Below are positions 29,686 through 38,430 of a DNA stretch of 47,888 nucleotides, piece after piece. Position numbers and translations under genes: made by a program. Source of the stretch: Actinomadura sp. KC345 (lineage in GTDB: Bacteria > Actinomycetota > Actinomycetes > Streptosporangiales > Streptosporangiaceae); assembly GCF_004348515.1 (NCBI RefSeq), contig NZ_SMKH01000020.1, positions 1-47,888 on the forward strand, given 5' to 3'. The notes below the pieces were generated by a model. That model had not been told where the DNA came from and did not search any database. It saw only the letters and a list, made by a program, of their open reading frames with translations. Numbering within the stretch: the stretch's first letter is position 1; the number at the start of each line of letters is the position of its first letter.

Positions 29686-30897
29686 ATGAGCATCGATCGT
29701 CCTCGCATCTCCAAGCGCATCGCCGCGATATCCGAATCCGCCACGCTGGCCGTCGACGCCAAGGCCAAGGCGCTGAAGGCGGCGGGCCGCCCGGTCATCG
29801 GGTTCGGCGCGGGCGAGCCCGACTTTCCCACGCCCGACTACATCGTCGAGGCCGCGGTGACCGCGTGCAGGGTGCCGCGCTTCCACAAGTACACGCCCGC
29901 GGGCGGGCTGCCCGAGCTGCGCACCGCCATCGCCGAGAAGACCGAGCGCGACTCCGGCTACAAGGTGGAGGCGTCCCAGGTCCTGGTGACCAACGGCGGC
30001 AAGCAGGCGGTGTACGAGGCGTTCGCCGCGCTGCTCGACCCGGGCGACGAGGTGCTCGTGCCCACGCCGTACTGGACGACCTACCCCGAGTCGATCAAGC
30101 TGGCCGGCGGCGTGCCCGTGGACGTGGTCGCCGACGAGACCACCGGCTACAAGGTGAGCGTCGAGCAGCTGGAGGCGGCCCGCACCGACCGGACGAAGGT
30201 GCTGCTGTTCGTCTCGCCGTCCAACCCGACCGGCGCCGTGTACTCCCGCGCCGAGATCGAGGCGATCGGCCGCTGGGCCGACGAGCACGGGCTGTGGGTC
30301 GTCACGGACGAGATCTACGAGCACCTCGTGTACGGCGGCGCCGAGTTCCACTCGATGCCGGTCGTGGTGCCGGAGCTCGCCGGCCGGACGCTCGTCCTGA
30401 ACGGCGTCGCCAAGACGTACGCGATGACGGGCTGGCGGGTGGGCTGGCTGGTCGGCCCGGCGGACGTGGTGAAGGCCGCGGCCAACCTCCAGTCGCACGC
30501 GACGTCCAACGTGGCGAACGTGTCGCAGGCGGCCGCGCTCGCCGCGGTGACCGGTGACCTGTCCGCGGTGGCGGAGATGCGCGCGTCGTTCGACCGGCGC
30601 CGCAAGACGATCGTGCGGATGCTGAACGAGATCCCGGGCGTGGTGTGCCCCGAGCCGGAGGGCGCGTTCTACGCCTACCCGTCGGTCAAGGAACTGCTGG
30701 GCAAGGAGATCCGCGGCAAGCGCCCGGAGACGTCGGTGGAGCTGGCGTCGCTGATCCTGGAGGAGGCGGAGGTCGCGCTGGTGCCGGGGGAGGCGTTCGG
30801 CACGCCGGGTTACTTCCGGCTGTCGTACGCGCTGGGCGACGACGACCTCGTCGAGGGCGTCTCGCGCGTCGCGAAGTTGCTCTCCGAGGCGAGCTGA
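29686..30897 (+). CDS. aspC: Pyridoxal-phosphate aspartate aminotransferase (class I)
   Basis: 403 residues. Class I aminotransferase landmarks are visible: [10 protein letters not shown], the substrate loop [25 protein letters not shown] (Asn180), TDEIYEHL (Asp208 pairs with the PLP nitrogen), the Schiff-base lysine in [16 protein letters not shown] (Lys243), and GYFRLSYA with the carboxylate-binding Arg. It interconverts aspartate/2-oxoglutarate and oxaloacetate/glutamate. The start ATG has GGGGAG directly against it and a TGTAAC -10-like box about 9 nt upstream, so the message may be leaderless. Diverges from the tRNA-Trp-secE unit; the same neighbour exists in Streptomyces. Confidence 0.92.
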   Translation: MSIDRPRISKRIAAISESATLAVDAKAKALKAAGRPVIGFGAGEPDFPTPDYIVEAAVTACRVPRFHKYTPAGGLPELRTAIAEKTERDSGYKVEASQVLVTNGGKQAVYEAFAALLDPGDEVLVPTPYWTTYPESIKLAGGVPVDVVADETTGYKVSVEQLEAARTDRTKVLLFVSPSNPTGAVYSRAEIEAIGRWADEHGLWVVTDEIYEHLVYGGAEFHSMPVVVPELAGRTLVLNGVAKTYAMTGWRVGWLVGPADVVKAAANLQSHATSNVANVSQAAALAAVTGDLSAVAEMRASFDRRRKTIVRMLNEIPGVVCPEPEGAFYAYPSVKELLGKEIRGKRPETSVELASLILEEAEVALVPGEAFGTPGYFRLSYALGDDDLVEGVSRVAKLLSEAS

Positions 30898-30914
30898 CAC
30901 TCTCCCGCCGCGAC

Positions 30915-30952
30915 GAACCGGCCCCGGGCGCATACGTGCCCGGGGCCGGTTC
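30915..30952. terminator. Terminator after aspC
   Basis: A perfect 15-bp stem (GAACCGGCCCCGGGC and its complement) closes an 8-nt loop and is followed by TTTC on the plus strand, 17 bp after the aspC stop. It could also stop transcripts of the convergent sigma-partner gene. Confidence 0.85.
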
Positions 30953-31079
30953 TTTCACGGGTGGACAGCCGCCCCACGCCTGCCCGTCCCCAGGAGGTCC
31001 CGGCCGGGTGTCCCGCCGCGGCCCCTCTCCGCCGCGGGACACCCGACCGGAACAGGTCACGTTCCGCCTGGAGCGGGGT

Positions 31080-31835
31080 TCACGGGCGTACGCCCTCGGC
31101 CATGCGCATGAGCTGCTCCTCGGCCTGGCCACCGGCCGACACCGTCGCTCCGACGCCCGGCCGGGCCAGCCACGAGATCTGGCGTCCGGAGCCGGGACGG
31201 TCGCCGATGAGCGCCGGCATGCCCCGCACGGACGTGGTGCGACTGGAGAGGCCGGGCGTCTTCATCAGGTCCTGCGGACCGGTAAGGCCGCTTCCCTTCA
31301 CCATGCCGATCTCGACCCACCCGGCGCTCCCACGCCATTTGCACGTCGTCGTCTTGCGCTTCGCATCGCCTGTCACGGCGCACGGTCCGGTGGCGGTGAG
31401 ACCGTCCGGGATGTAGCCGATCCAGCGAGGCAGGTCATCGGGGGCCCCGCCTGTGCCGGGCTCGCGCGGCTCGCTCCCGGGCCCGCCCGAGGACGGGCGG
31501 GCCTCCGGCTTCCGTGAGGTTCCCGCCCCGGGCGCCTCCATGCCTGACGGGGACACGGAGGGGCCCGGGGCGGGAGGCCGTTCCGGCCGCCGGAGCGTCG
31601 AGCCGCCGTCTGCGGGGCCGACGGTCTCGTCACCGGCGGGTGCGGCCCGGAACGACTGGTAGGCGGGGACGAGGGCGAGCGCCACGACCGAGGCCGCGGC
31701 GACTCCCATGGCGGCGTGGATCCGGGCCTTCCTGCGCCGGTGGCGGCGCTTGACGTCCACGGCAAGCGACGGCGGCGCGGCCGTCCCCGCGGCCCGCTCG
31801 GCCATCGCCCTGCGCAGCTCACTCTCCAGATCCAT
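31080..31835 (-). CDS. Membrane protein partner of the ECF sigma factor (possible anti-sigma)
   Basis: 251 residues; the start is 3 bp after the sigma stop, so the pair is coupled. The cytoplasmic N-terminus is short (about 40 residues: MDLESELRRAMAERAAGT) and basic before one membrane helix (AMGVAAASVVALALVP). A Pro/Gly-rich linker of about 70 residues leads to an extracytoplasmic domain with two Cys (GPCAVTG and TTTCKWRG). This layout fits the membrane partners of SigE-family sigma factors. The HxxxCxxC zinc motif of classical ZAS anti-sigma factors is absent, so the anti-sigma role is inferred from position only. Confidence 0.65.
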   Translation of the reverse strand: MDLESELRRAMAERAAGTAAPPSLAVDVKRRHRRRKARIHAAMGVAAASVVALALVPAYQSFRAAPAGDETVGPADGGSTLRRPERPPAPGPSVSPSGMEAPGAGTSRKPEARPSSGGPGSEPREPGTGGAPDDLPRWIGYIPDGLTATGPCAVTGDAKRKTTTCKWRGSAGWVEIGMVKGSGLTGPQDLMKTPGLSSRTTSVRGMPALIGDRPGSGRQISWLARPGVGATVSAGGQAEEQLMRMAEGVRP

Positions 31836-31838
31836 CGT

Positions 31839-32348
31839 TCATCTCCCCAGTGGCGCCAGGTTCTTGTCGAGGCGCTCCCGGAGCCTGGCGAGCCCCCGGG
31901 ACGCCTGGCTCTTGACGGTTCCGACCGAACAGCCGAGCGCCTGCGCCGTCTCCGCCTCCGAGAGGTCCTCCCAGAAGCGCAGGACCAGTACCGCCCGCTG
32001 GCGCGGGCCGAGCTTGCGCAACTCGTCCATGAGCGTCCCCCTGAGCTCGACGGCGTGGTCGGACGAGACCGCCGGTTTCTCCGGCAGCCGCGCCATCTGG
32101 ATCTCCCGCAGCACCTTCCACCGCCGGGACCGGCTGATCACGAGGTTGACCAGGATCCGGCGGACGTAGGGCTCCGGGTCGGTTCCGGCCTCCAGCCGTC
32201 CCCAGTGCCTGTAGGCCTTCTCCAGCGCGGTCTGCAGGATGTCCTCCGCGTCCTGCCGGGCACCGCACATCAGCGCGGCGGTACGCAGCAGGGCATCGCC
32301 GCGTGCCGCCACGAACTCCACGAACGACTCGTCGTCTCGACGCCCCAC
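31839..32348 (-). CDS. ECF RNA polymerase sigma factor, SigE family
   Basis: 169 residues from GTG. Region 2 (residues about 10-75) includes ALMCGARQDAEDILQTALEK and the -10 recognition helix around DPEPYVRRILVNLVISRSRR. Region 4 (about 105-160) has LGPRQRAVLVLRFWEDLSEA followed by the helix-turn-helix CSVGTVKSQASRGLARLR. The pattern fits the actinobacterial SigE-family group of ECF factors. It is co-transcribed with the membrane partner downstream and preceded, after a terminator, by a Pro-rich exported protein with a possible ECF promoter. The regulon cannot be seen. Confidence 0.9.
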   Translation of the reverse strand: MGRRDDESFVEFVAARGDALLRTAALMCGARQDAEDILQTALEKAYRHWGRLEAGTDPEPYVRRILVNLVISRSRRWKVLREIQMARLPEKPAVSSDHAVELRGTLMDELRKLGPRQRAVLVLRFWEDLSEAETAQALGCSVGTVKSQASRGLARLRERLDKNLAPLGR

Positions 32349-32394
32349 TGTGCTCCATCCCGGGCTAGAGCAAATCCGGCTCGTCTTTGTCGGG

Positions 32395-32426
32395 GGGTGG
32401 GCGGCTCCGCGCCGAGCCGCCCACCC
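32395..32426 (-). terminator. Terminator after the Pro-rich exported protein gene
   Basis: A perfect 13-bp stem (GGGTGGGCGGCTC and its complement) closes a 6-nt loop and lies between this gene and the sigma factor gene on the same strand. It means the sigma gene needs its own promoter in the 46 bp before its start, or is reached by read-through. Confidence 0.75.
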
Positions 32427-32459
32427 GTTCTTGCTGGGACCGGCGTGCCGGGCTCCGGC

Positions 32460-33392
32460 CTACCGGGCCTGGTGCAGGGTGGCCGCGATCTCCTTCAGGC
32501 CGCCGCCCGCCAGCACAGGGCTGCCGTTGATGTAGAGCGAGTGGCCGTTCGGCTCGAACACCAGTACTCCGTCGCCGCCCGGCCCCATCCAGCCGGCCGC
32601 CCCGTGCACGGTGATCGGGGTGCCGCCCTCAGGGAGGTCCATCGCCTGGCGCAGCTGATTCTGCGTCATGCCGGCGGGCGTCTTCAGCGTTTCGACGGTG
32701 ATCCACCGGGCGTTGCCGCCGACCGCCCCGGCCTTGGCGGCCCACTTCTGCGTGACGGCGCAGACGTTCTTCTTGCGCAGGTCGGTCGAGCCGGGGGCGG
32801 TCGAGACGTGCCGCAGGCCCTTGGTCAGCATGAGGGTCTTCTCGACGGGGCCGCCGACCTTCACCGCGGGGGCCAGCTTGCTGCAGTCGAGCTTGGGGAC
32901 GGACGGCAGGCCGGGCCTGGCGGGGACGCGGGGGGCCGGCTTGTCCACGGGGCCGCCCTTCGGCAGGTCCCCGGTGGACGGCGCGCACGTCGGGAGCTGC
33001 TTCCCGGCGTCCGGCGCCTTCACGCCCGGGACTTCCGTGTCGGGCAGGCCCGTGTCGGGCAGGTCGGGCTTCGGGAGGTCCTTGGAGGGGACGTCCACGT
33101 CCGGCAGGTCCTTCTTGACCCCGTTCTGCTCCAGCTGCTTCTCGACCTGCTTCTTCGCGCCGGTCTCCGGGACCTTGGCGTCGGGCAGGCCGGGCTTGGC
33201 CGGAAGGCAGGTCGGGGCGCTGCTGGGCACGGCGTCCTGGACCTTGCGCTCCGCCGCGGGAGCCTTCGCGCCGTGGGACTGGAGGCCCGCCTCCTCATGG
33301 GTGCCGGTCATCGCCCACGTCGCTCCGCCGCCCACGGCGACGGTGCCGATGGCGGACGCCGCGATCAAGGCGGCCTTCAGCGTGATCATCAT
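32460..33392 (-). CDS. Exported Pro/Asp-rich protein with C-terminal domain, near the ECF sigma pair
   Basis: About 310 residues from the first of two adjacent ATGs, preceded by AAGGGA; a further upstream frame lacks a site. N-terminal signal or anchor: LKAALIAASAIGTVAVGGG. Residues about 60-170 are disordered with repeated LPD, VP and KPDLPDT units, suggesting a stalk through the cell wall. The C-terminal domain (about 200-310) has ARWITVETLK, ITVHGAAGWM and LVFEPNGHSLYINGSPVL. In spacing it resembles the outer domain of the sigma partner (GWVEIGMVK, SVRGMPALI, ISWLARPG). The resemblance suggests paralogous sensor or ligand domains. Function unknown. Confidence 0.7.
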   Translation of the reverse strand: MMITLKAALIAASAIGTVAVGGGATWAMTGTHEEAGLQSHGAKAPAAERKVQDAVPSSAPTCLPAKPGLPDAKVPETGAKKQVEKQLEQNGVKKDLPDVDVPSKDLPKPDLPDTGLPDTEVPGVKAPDAGKQLPTCAPSTGDLPKGGPVDKPAPRVPARPGLPSVPKLDCSKLAPAVKVGGPVEKTLMLTKGLRHVSTAPGSTDLRKKNVCAVTQKWAAKAGAVGGNARWITVETLKTPAGMTQNQLRQAMDLPEGGTPITVHGAAGWMGPGGDGVLVFEPNGHSLYINGSPVLAGGGLKEIAATLHQAR

Positions 33393-33453
33393 GTATCCCT
33401 TCTGCCCGTCATCCTTCTGCGGGGTATGCCTGGTCTCTCTCTGGCGCCCCTCG

Positions 33454-33481
33454 TATACGCACGGTGCAGGGCCGGGGTTGC
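33454..33481 (-). promoter_or_regulatory. ECF-type promoter candidate upstream of the Pro-rich exported protein
   Basis: GCAACC (33476-33481) and CGTATA (33454-33459) are 16 bp apart on the minus strand. The AAC and CGT cores at this spacing are typical of ECF sigma promoters, and the site lies about 60 bp upstream of the start. Recognition by the sigma factor encoded next door is a guess. Confidence 0.4.
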
Positions 33482-33610
33482 ACGCGATCCCAAAGTTTTT
33501 TCGGATGCCCATGAGCGGGGATGGCCGTGCCGTGTCATAGGAGGTAGTCCGGTGTGGTGATCCTCGCCGCAAGGGGTACGACGAGGACGATGATCCGGCA
33601 GCATTGGCTC

Positions 33611-34723
33611 ATGGAGGCCCGTACCGTTTCACCCCGTCCGCCCCAGGAACGTTCCATACGAGATCCTTCGGTGCCGGACCACCCGAGGCCCGCCGTCGCG
33701 CGCGGCCCCGCCCGCCCGGACGTGGCCCTGCTCCCCAAGGCGCATCTGCACCTGCACTTCACCGGGTCGATGCGGCATTCCACGCTCGTCGAGCTGGCCG
33801 GCGAGCACGGCGTGCACCTGCCCGACGCCCTCGCCGAGGATTGGCCGCCCAAGCTGCACGCGACCGACGAGCGGGGATGGTTCCGGTTCCAGCGGCTCTA
33901 CGACATCGCCCGCTCGGTGCTGCGAACCCCGGACGACCTGCGCCGCCTGCTGCGCGAGACGGCCGAGGACGAGGCCGCGGAGGGGTCGGGCTGGCTGGAG
34001 ATCCAGGTCGACCCGAGCGGGTACGCGTCCACGTTCGGCGGGCTGACCCCGACGGTCGAGCTGATCCTGGACGCGGCGAAGGAGGCGGCGCGGGCGGCCG
34101 GCATCGGCATCGGCGTGGTGATCGCGGCGAACCGGACGCGCCACCCGCTGGACGCCAAGACCCTCGCGCGGCTCGCCGTCCGGTACAACGGCGACGGCGT
34201 CGTCGGGTTCGGGCTGTCCAACGACGAGCGGCGGGGCCGGGCCTACGACTTCGAGGGCGCGTTCCGCATCGCCAAGCGCGGCGGGCTGCTGTCGAGCCCG
34301 CACGGCGGTGAGCTGCTCGGGCCGGCGAGCGTCCGGGAGTGCCTGGAGACGCTGGACGCCGACCGGATCGGGCACGGGGTCCGCGCCGTGGAGGATCCGC
34401 GGCTCCTGGCGCAGATCATCGACCGGGGCGTGACGCTGGAGGTCTGCCCGGCGTCGAACGTGGGGCTCGGCGTGGCGGCGACCGCGGCGGACGTCCCCGT
34501 ACGGCGCCTGTACGAGGCGGGCGCGTCCATCGCCCTGGGCGCCGACGACCCGCTGCTTTTCGGTTCGCGGCTTGCCGTCCAGTACGAGCTCGCCCGGACC
34601 GAGCACGGCTTCTCCGACGCCGAACTCGCCGAACTGGCGCGCCAGTCGATCGGGGCGTCCGCGGCGCCGGACGACGTGCGCGCACGGCTGCTGGCGGGCA
34701 TCGACGCCTGGCTGTCAGGCTGA
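33611..34723 (+). CDS. add: Adenosine deaminase family protein
   Basis: About 370 residues from ATG; ATG at 33590 or GTG at 33671 are alternatives because no start has a strong ribosome site. Metal and catalytic motifs of the family are present: LPKAHLHLHFTGSM (His47, His49), SSPHGGEL (the HxGE motif with the catalytic Glu), RIGHGVRA (His) and ALGADDPLLFG (the Asp-Asp pair). These give zinc-dependent deamination, most likely of adenosine or a related purine. Streptomyces has an adenosine deaminase gene in the same place near murB and aspC. It runs convergently into the GntR gene with a 9-nt overlap of coding ends. Confidence 0.88.
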   Translation: MEARTVSPRPPQERSIRDPSVPDHPRPAVARGPARPDVALLPKAHLHLHFTGSMRHSTLVELAGEHGVHLPDALAEDWPPKLHATDERGWFRFQRLYDIARSVLRTPDDLRRLLRETAEDEAAEGSGWLEIQVDPSGYASTFGGLTPTVELILDAAKEAARAAGIGIGVVIAANRTRHPLDAKTLARLAVRYNGDGVVGFGLSNDERRGRAYDFEGAFRIAKRGGLLSSPHGGELLGPASVRECLETLDADRIGHGVRAVEDPRLLAQIIDRGVTLEVCPASNVGLGVAATAADVPVRRLYEAGASIALGADDPLLFGSRLAVQYELARTEHGFSDAELAELARQSIGASAAPDDVRARLLAGIDAWLSG

Positions 34724-35425
34724 CGCCCCGCCGGCGGCGGACGGCCAGAGCCCGCGGCGTTCCAGGTGGGCCACGAGGAGCTCACCGGCCCGGACGATGT
34801 GGTCGCGCATCTCGGCGCCCGCGGCCGGTGCGTCCCCGTCCCGCAGGGCGGTCAGGATGCGCTCGTGGTCGCGGACGGCGAGGCCGGGCCAGTCGGGGAG
34901 CCTCGCGTACAGTCCGCGCGGGACGTAACGCGCGGCGGTCGCGAGCGACCAGGCCAGTTTCGCGGAGTCGGCGGCGAGGTTGATCTCCCGGTGGAAGTGG
35001 TGGTTGTGCTCCTCCACCAGGTCGGGTCTCCCGGCGGCGTCGGCACGTTCCAAATCGTGCTGGAGCGCGTTCATGGCGCGGAGGGTCTCGGGGCCGATCC
35101 GCGGGGTGGCCCGCGTGGCCAGTTCGGCGGCGATGCCCGCCTGCACCCAGAAGAGGTCCTGGATGTCGCGTTTGGACAGCGGCGCGACGACGAACCCGCG
35201 TCTCGGTTCCAGGACGACGAACCCCTCGCTGCGCAGCGACTTGAGCGCCTCCCGGACCGGGGTGACGCTGATGCCGAAGTCCATGGCCAGCCGTTCGAGC
35301 CGCAGGTAGTCGCCGGGACGGACGCGTCCGTCCATGATCAGCTCTCGGATGCGGGCGGCGGCCTCGTCGCTCAACTGGAGGCGCACGCCGAGCGTCTGCC
35401 GGGTGGCGGGTGCGGGTAGGGCCAA
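34715..35425 (-). CDS. GntR family transcriptional regulator with FCD domain
   Basis: 236 residues from TTG, 8 nt after GGGAG. The winged helix (residues about 15-80) contains AARIRELIMDGRVRPGDYLR, LAMDFGISVTPVREALKSL and FVVLEPRRGFVVAPLS. The FCD all-helical effector domain (about 90-220) carries likely metal ligands: EHNHHFHREI, RDHERIL and MRDHIVRAGE. FCD regulators sense small carboxylates or acyl compounds; the ligand is unknown. It lies between murB and add and probably acts on distant genes or on itself. Confidence 0.88.
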   Translation of the reverse strand: MALPAPATRQTLGVRLQLSDEAAARIRELIMDGRVRPGDYLRLERLAMDFGISVTPVREALKSLRSEGFVVLEPRRGFVVAPLSKRDIQDLFWVQAGIAAELATRATPRIGPETLRAMNALQHDLERADAAGRPDLVEEHNHHFHREINLAADSAKLAWSLATAARYVPRGLYARLPDWPGLAVRDHERILTALRDGDAPAAGAEMRDHIVRAGELLVAHLERRGLWPSAAGGASA

Positions 35426-35548
35426 TGTCGTGCTCCCATCCGGGGCCCTTCCGCAGCGGGGGCGGCGGTCGCACAGAGCCCTGACTTCATGCTTCCCGCT
35501 CGATGCCCGTTTCAGCCGTTCAGACGGTGACGCCCGGTTCGGCGAGCG

Positions 35549-36616
35549 TCAGAGGGTCACGCCGACGAGGACGGGCTCGTTGACCAGCTCCACGCCGAAC
35601 GCGTCGCGGACGCCGCCGCGAACCTCGCGGGCGAGCGCCAGCAGGTCGGCGGTGCTGGCTCCGCCGGGGTTGGTCAGCGCCAGGGTGTGCTTGGTGGAGA
35701 TGCGTGCCGGGCCGACGGTGTGGCCCTTGGTGAAGCCGGCGCGGTCGATCAGCCACGCGGCGGACGTCTTCACCCGGTCGCCGATCTCCGGGTAGCGCGG
35801 GAACGCCGCGTCCGGGCCGAGCCGGTCGGCGACGCGGCGCTCGAGCTCGGTGAGCTGGTCCGGTCCGAGGATCGGGTTGGTGAAGAACGATCCGGCGCTG
35901 CGGGTGTCGGGGTCGGCGGCGTCCAGGACCATGCCCTTGCCGCGCCGCAGTTCGAGGACGGCGTCGCGCGCCTCCTTCAGCGTCACCCTGTCCCCCGGCC
36001 GGACGCCGAGCCTCTTCGCCAGTTCGGCGTAGGCGACGGGCTGCGACTCCTCGGCCTCGTGCAGCGCGTACGTCACGTCCAGGACGACGTACCGGTCGTC
36101 GCCCTTGAACACGCTGTGCCGGTAGGTGAAGCGGCAGGCGTCCCGGTCGAGCGTGACGACGGCGCGGGTGCGGCGGTCGTAGGCGCGGACCTCGACGATC
36201 GTCTCGCTGACGTCCTGGCCGTAGGCTCCGACGTTCTGGATCGGGGTCGCGCCGACCCGTCCGGGGATGCCCGACAGGCACTCGACGCCGGCGAGGTTCT
36301 CGGCCACGCAGCGCGCGACGAACGGGTCCCAGTCCTCGCCGGCCTGGACCCGGACGTGGACGGCGTCGCCTCCGGAGGCGACGCGTTCGGTGCCCCGGGT
36401 GGAGACGTGGACGACGGTGCCGGGGAACCCGTCGTCGGAGACCACCAGGTTGCTGCCGCCGCCGAGCACGAGGACGGGTTCGCCCTGCTCGTCGGCCTTG
36501 CGGATCGCGGCGACCAGTTCCGCCTCGGTCGTCGCCTCGACGAAGCGCCGGGCGGGGCCGCCGAGCCGCAGCGTGGTGTATCCGGCCAGGTTCACCTCTT
36601 CAGCGAACACCGCCAC
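35549..36616 (-). CDS. murB: UDP-N-acetylenolpyruvoylglucosamine reductase
   Basis: 355 residues from GTG with GGGAGGGG upstream. FAD-binding motifs: VLGGGSNLVVSDDGFPG and GIPGRVGATPIQNVGAYGQD. Catalytic residues are in RSAGSFFTNP (Ser proton donor) and the C-terminal NEPVLVG (Glu, about residue 347). It reduces UDP-GlcNAc-enolpyruvate to UDP-MurNAc with NADPH in peptidoglycan synthesis, in the cytoplasm. It follows hadB after a strong hairpin, so it is probably transcribed separately. Confidence 0.95.
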   Translation of the reverse strand: MAVFAEEVNLAGYTTLRLGGPARRFVEATTEAELVAAIRKADEQGEPVLVLGGGSNLVVSDDGFPGTVVHVSTRGTERVASGGDAVHVRVQAGEDWDPFVARCVAENLAGVECLSGIPGRVGATPIQNVGAYGQDVSETIVEVRAYDRRTRAVVTLDRDACRFTYRHSVFKGDDRYVVLDVTYALHEAEESQPVAYAELAKRLGVRPGDRVTLKEARDAVLELRRGKGMVLDAADPDTRSAGSFFTNPILGPDQLTELERRVADRLGPDAAFPRYPEIGDRVKTSAAWLIDRAGFTKGHTVGPARISTKHTLALTNPGGASTADLLALAREVRGGVRDAFGVELVNEPVLVGVTL

Positions 36617-36674
36617 GTCGTGTTCCCCTCCCGTACGTGCCCGGTCACCCGCCGCGCGGCCTCCGCCCGCGCCC

Positions 36675-36702
36675 GCACCGGCCGGAGCGTCCCGGCCGGT
36701 GC
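36675..36702 (-). terminator. Terminator after hadAB
   Basis: Perfect 11-bp arms (GCACCGGCCGG and its complement) enclose a 6-nt loop, 17 bp beyond the hadB stop on the minus strand. It separates hadAB from murB. Confidence 0.7.
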
Positions 36703-36718
36703 GCCGCCTTGGTGCGGT

Positions 36719-37144
36719 TCAGGCGAGCTTGACGACCGCCTTCGCGCGCGTGAGGACCTTCTGGTCGTTCGACTTGGCGGTGAGCGCGACGACGACCTTG
36801 TTGCCGTCGAGCTTCTCCTCCACCTGGCCGCTGATCTCCAGCGTCGCGCCGCCCTCGTCGGGCACGACGACCGGTGAGGAGAACCGTACCCCGTAGTCCA
36901 CCACGGCACCCGGGTCGCCTGCCCAGTCGGTGACGAAGCGGCCGCCCTGCGCCATCGTGTACATGCCGTGGGCGATGACGTCCGGCAGGCCCACGGCCTT
37001 CGCGGTGGACTCGCGCCAGTGGATGGGGTTGAAGTCGCCGGACGCGCCCGCGTACATGACGAGGTTCGCGCGGTCGACCGCGTACGTCTGCGCGGGGATC
37101 TCCGTGCCGACCTCGACGTCGGCGTAGTTCACCTTGGCGGTCAT
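36719..37144 (-). CDS. hadB: MaoC-like hot-dog (3R)-hydroxyacyl dehydratase, HadB-type
   Basis: 141 residues; the start overlaps the previous stop (TGATG). The hydratase-2 motif is clear in YAGASGDFNPIHW (catalytic Asp and His), followed by GLPDVIAHGMYTMA. HadB supplies the active site of the HadAB heterodimer, which dehydrates hydroxyacyl-ACP in the mycobacterial FAS-II cycle. In organisms without mycolates its substrate is uncertain. No hadC homologue follows. Confidence 0.88.
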   Translation of the reverse strand: MTAKVNYADVEVGTEIPAQTYAVDRANLVMYAGASGDFNPIHWRESTAKAVGLPDVIAHGMYTMAQGGRFVTDWAGDPGAVVDYGVRFSSPVVVPDEGGATLEISGQVEEKLDGNKVVVALTAKSNDQKVLTRAKAVVKLA

Positions 37145-37581
37145 CAGGCCCCCCGCTCCACGATCGTGTTGTAGGTCTTGCAGATCAGCTCGCCCTCGAC
37201 GGTCGTGACGTCGGTCTCGACGACCATCTTCTCGTTGTTGCCGATCGACTTGATCTCGGTGATCGTCGAGGTGCAGGTCACGACGTCCCCGGCGCGGACC
37301 GGGCGGGTGTACTCGAACCGCTGCTCACCGTGCACGACCATCGCGTAGTTCAGCCCGAGGTCGGGGTCGGCGAGGCCCGGGTTGCCGAGCGAGACGACGA
37401 TCGGGAAGGTCGGTGGTGCGATGACGTCGGGATGCCCGGCCGCCTTGGCGGCCTCCTGGTCCCGGTAGACCGGGTTGCGGTCGCCGATCGCGTCGGCGAA
37501 CTCGCGGATCTTCACCCGGCTGACCTCGTACGGCTCGCTGGGCGGGAAGCTCCGCCCGATGAAATCACGGTTGAGTGCCAT
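37144..37581 (-). CDS. hadA: MaoC-like N-terminal dehydratase, HadA-type
   Basis: 145 residues from ATG after GGAGGGA; upstream in-frame codons lack conservation. The protein (MALNRDFIGRSFPPSEPYEV) has the FAS1-like dehydratase fold with DRNPVYRD and VIAPPTFPIV, and lacks the catalytic Asp/His pair that HadB carries. It stabilises and binds the acyl chain in the heterodimer. Directly next to rpmG and the tRNA-Met/Thr genes, as in M. tuberculosis. Confidence 0.88.
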   Translation of the reverse strand: MALNRDFIGRSFPPSEPYEVSRVKIREFADAIGDRNPVYRDQEAAKAAGHPDVIAPPTFPIVVSLGNPGLADPDLGLNYAMVVHGEQRFEYTRPVRAGDVVTCTSTITEIKSIGNNEKMVVETDVTTVEGELICKTYNTIVERGA

Positions 37582-37673
37582 GCAATCCCGTCCCTCCAGG
37601 TCCGACAGGGCCTCGGTGCCCGCCCAGGGCACGCGTCGGTGCCGTTTCGAACGGACGGTAACAGAACGACGTT

Positions 37674-37712
37674 CAGCCCGTCCTCGCGGGTCTCGATGGC
37701 GAGGACGGGCTG
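37674..37712 (-). terminator. Terminator between rpmG and hadA
   Basis: Perfect 14-bp arms (CAGCCCGTCCTCGC and its complement) enclose an 11-nt loop, about 110 bp past the rpmG stop. It means hadAB has its own promoter in the remaining 90 bp. Confidence 0.8.
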
Positions 37713-37821
37713 ATGACGTTGGGGCAAGCGTGCGAAGAAGCAGCCGCTGCACGGGGCGCGCCTGCGCGCTCAACTACCGGTTCTTCCACGGCGGACGACA
37801 GGTTCCGCCCGCAGCGCCGGG

Positions 37822-37986
37822 TCAGCGGTGCTCGCGGTGGAGGCGGTGCGTACGGCAGTTGGGGCAGTACTTCTTCATCTCCAGGCGGTCCGGGTCGTTG
37901 CGCCGGTTCTTCCGCGTGATGTAGTTGCGGTGCTTGCACTCCTGGCAGGCCAGCGTGATCTTCGGCCGGACGTCGGTGGCAGCCAC
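37822..37986 (-). CDS. rpmG: 50S ribosomal protein L33
   Basis: 54 residues, starting GTG ([20 protein letters not shown]) with AAAGG upstream and ending [10 protein letters not shown]. Two CxxC pairs (CQEC and CPNC) mark the zinc-binding type. Actinobacteria often have a second, Cys-free L33 elsewhere used under zinc limitation. The order tRNA-Thr, tRNA-Met, rpmG, hadAB is conserved in the phylum. Confidence 0.95.
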   Translation of the reverse strand: MAATDVRPKITLACQECKHRNYITRKNRRNDPDRLEMKKYCPNCRTHRLHREHR

Positions 37987-38105
37987 GATGGAGTGCCTTT
38001 CTGAGCTGGTGACATGGGACTGCGAACCCCGGCCGCCCGCGGAGGGTGACCGGTGGTTCGACCCAGCCTGCTCACCCCCGGGACGGGGATGAGAGACATG
38101 GGTAG

Positions 38106-38179
38106 TAGCGAGGGCCGGACTTGAACCGGCGACACAGCGATTATGAGCCGCTTGCTCTGCCTGACTGAGCTACCCCGCC
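38106..38179 (-). tRNA. tRNA-Met (CAT), elongator type
   Basis: A 74-nt cloverleaf: acceptor GGCGGGG/CCTCGCT (two G-U pairs), D-arm GCTC..GAGC, anticodon stem AGCGG/TCGCT with loop CTCATAA, T-arm GCCGG-TTCAAGT-CCGGC. The first pair is not the C1-A72 mismatch of initiator tRNA and the stem lacks three G-C pairs, so it is an elongator. A lysidine-modified Ile isoacceptor cannot be fully excluded. Confidence 0.92.
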
Positions 38180-38430
38180 GTGATGGTCTGGTGTGGACCG
38201 GAATGCAAGGATACCGGATGCTCACCGAACCCTGGAAACACGAAATCCCGGACCGTGATCGGGGAATCGGCTTCGAGGGTTCCCGGACGGCTCCCCCAGG
38301 TCAACGGGTGCGCCGACGACCTGCGAAACGTCCTACTGGAACCGGTGGGACGCTACCACAGCGCCATGTATGGAGCGAATCCGGTGGCCGCCGAGGGCGC
38401 CCGCCACCGGACCGGCGTCGGAGACGCCGA

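Noticed and set aside
32349..32394. An ECF autoregulatory promoter directly before the sigma gene
   Set aside because: I could not find a convincing AAC/CGT pair at the right spacing in the short gap after the terminator.
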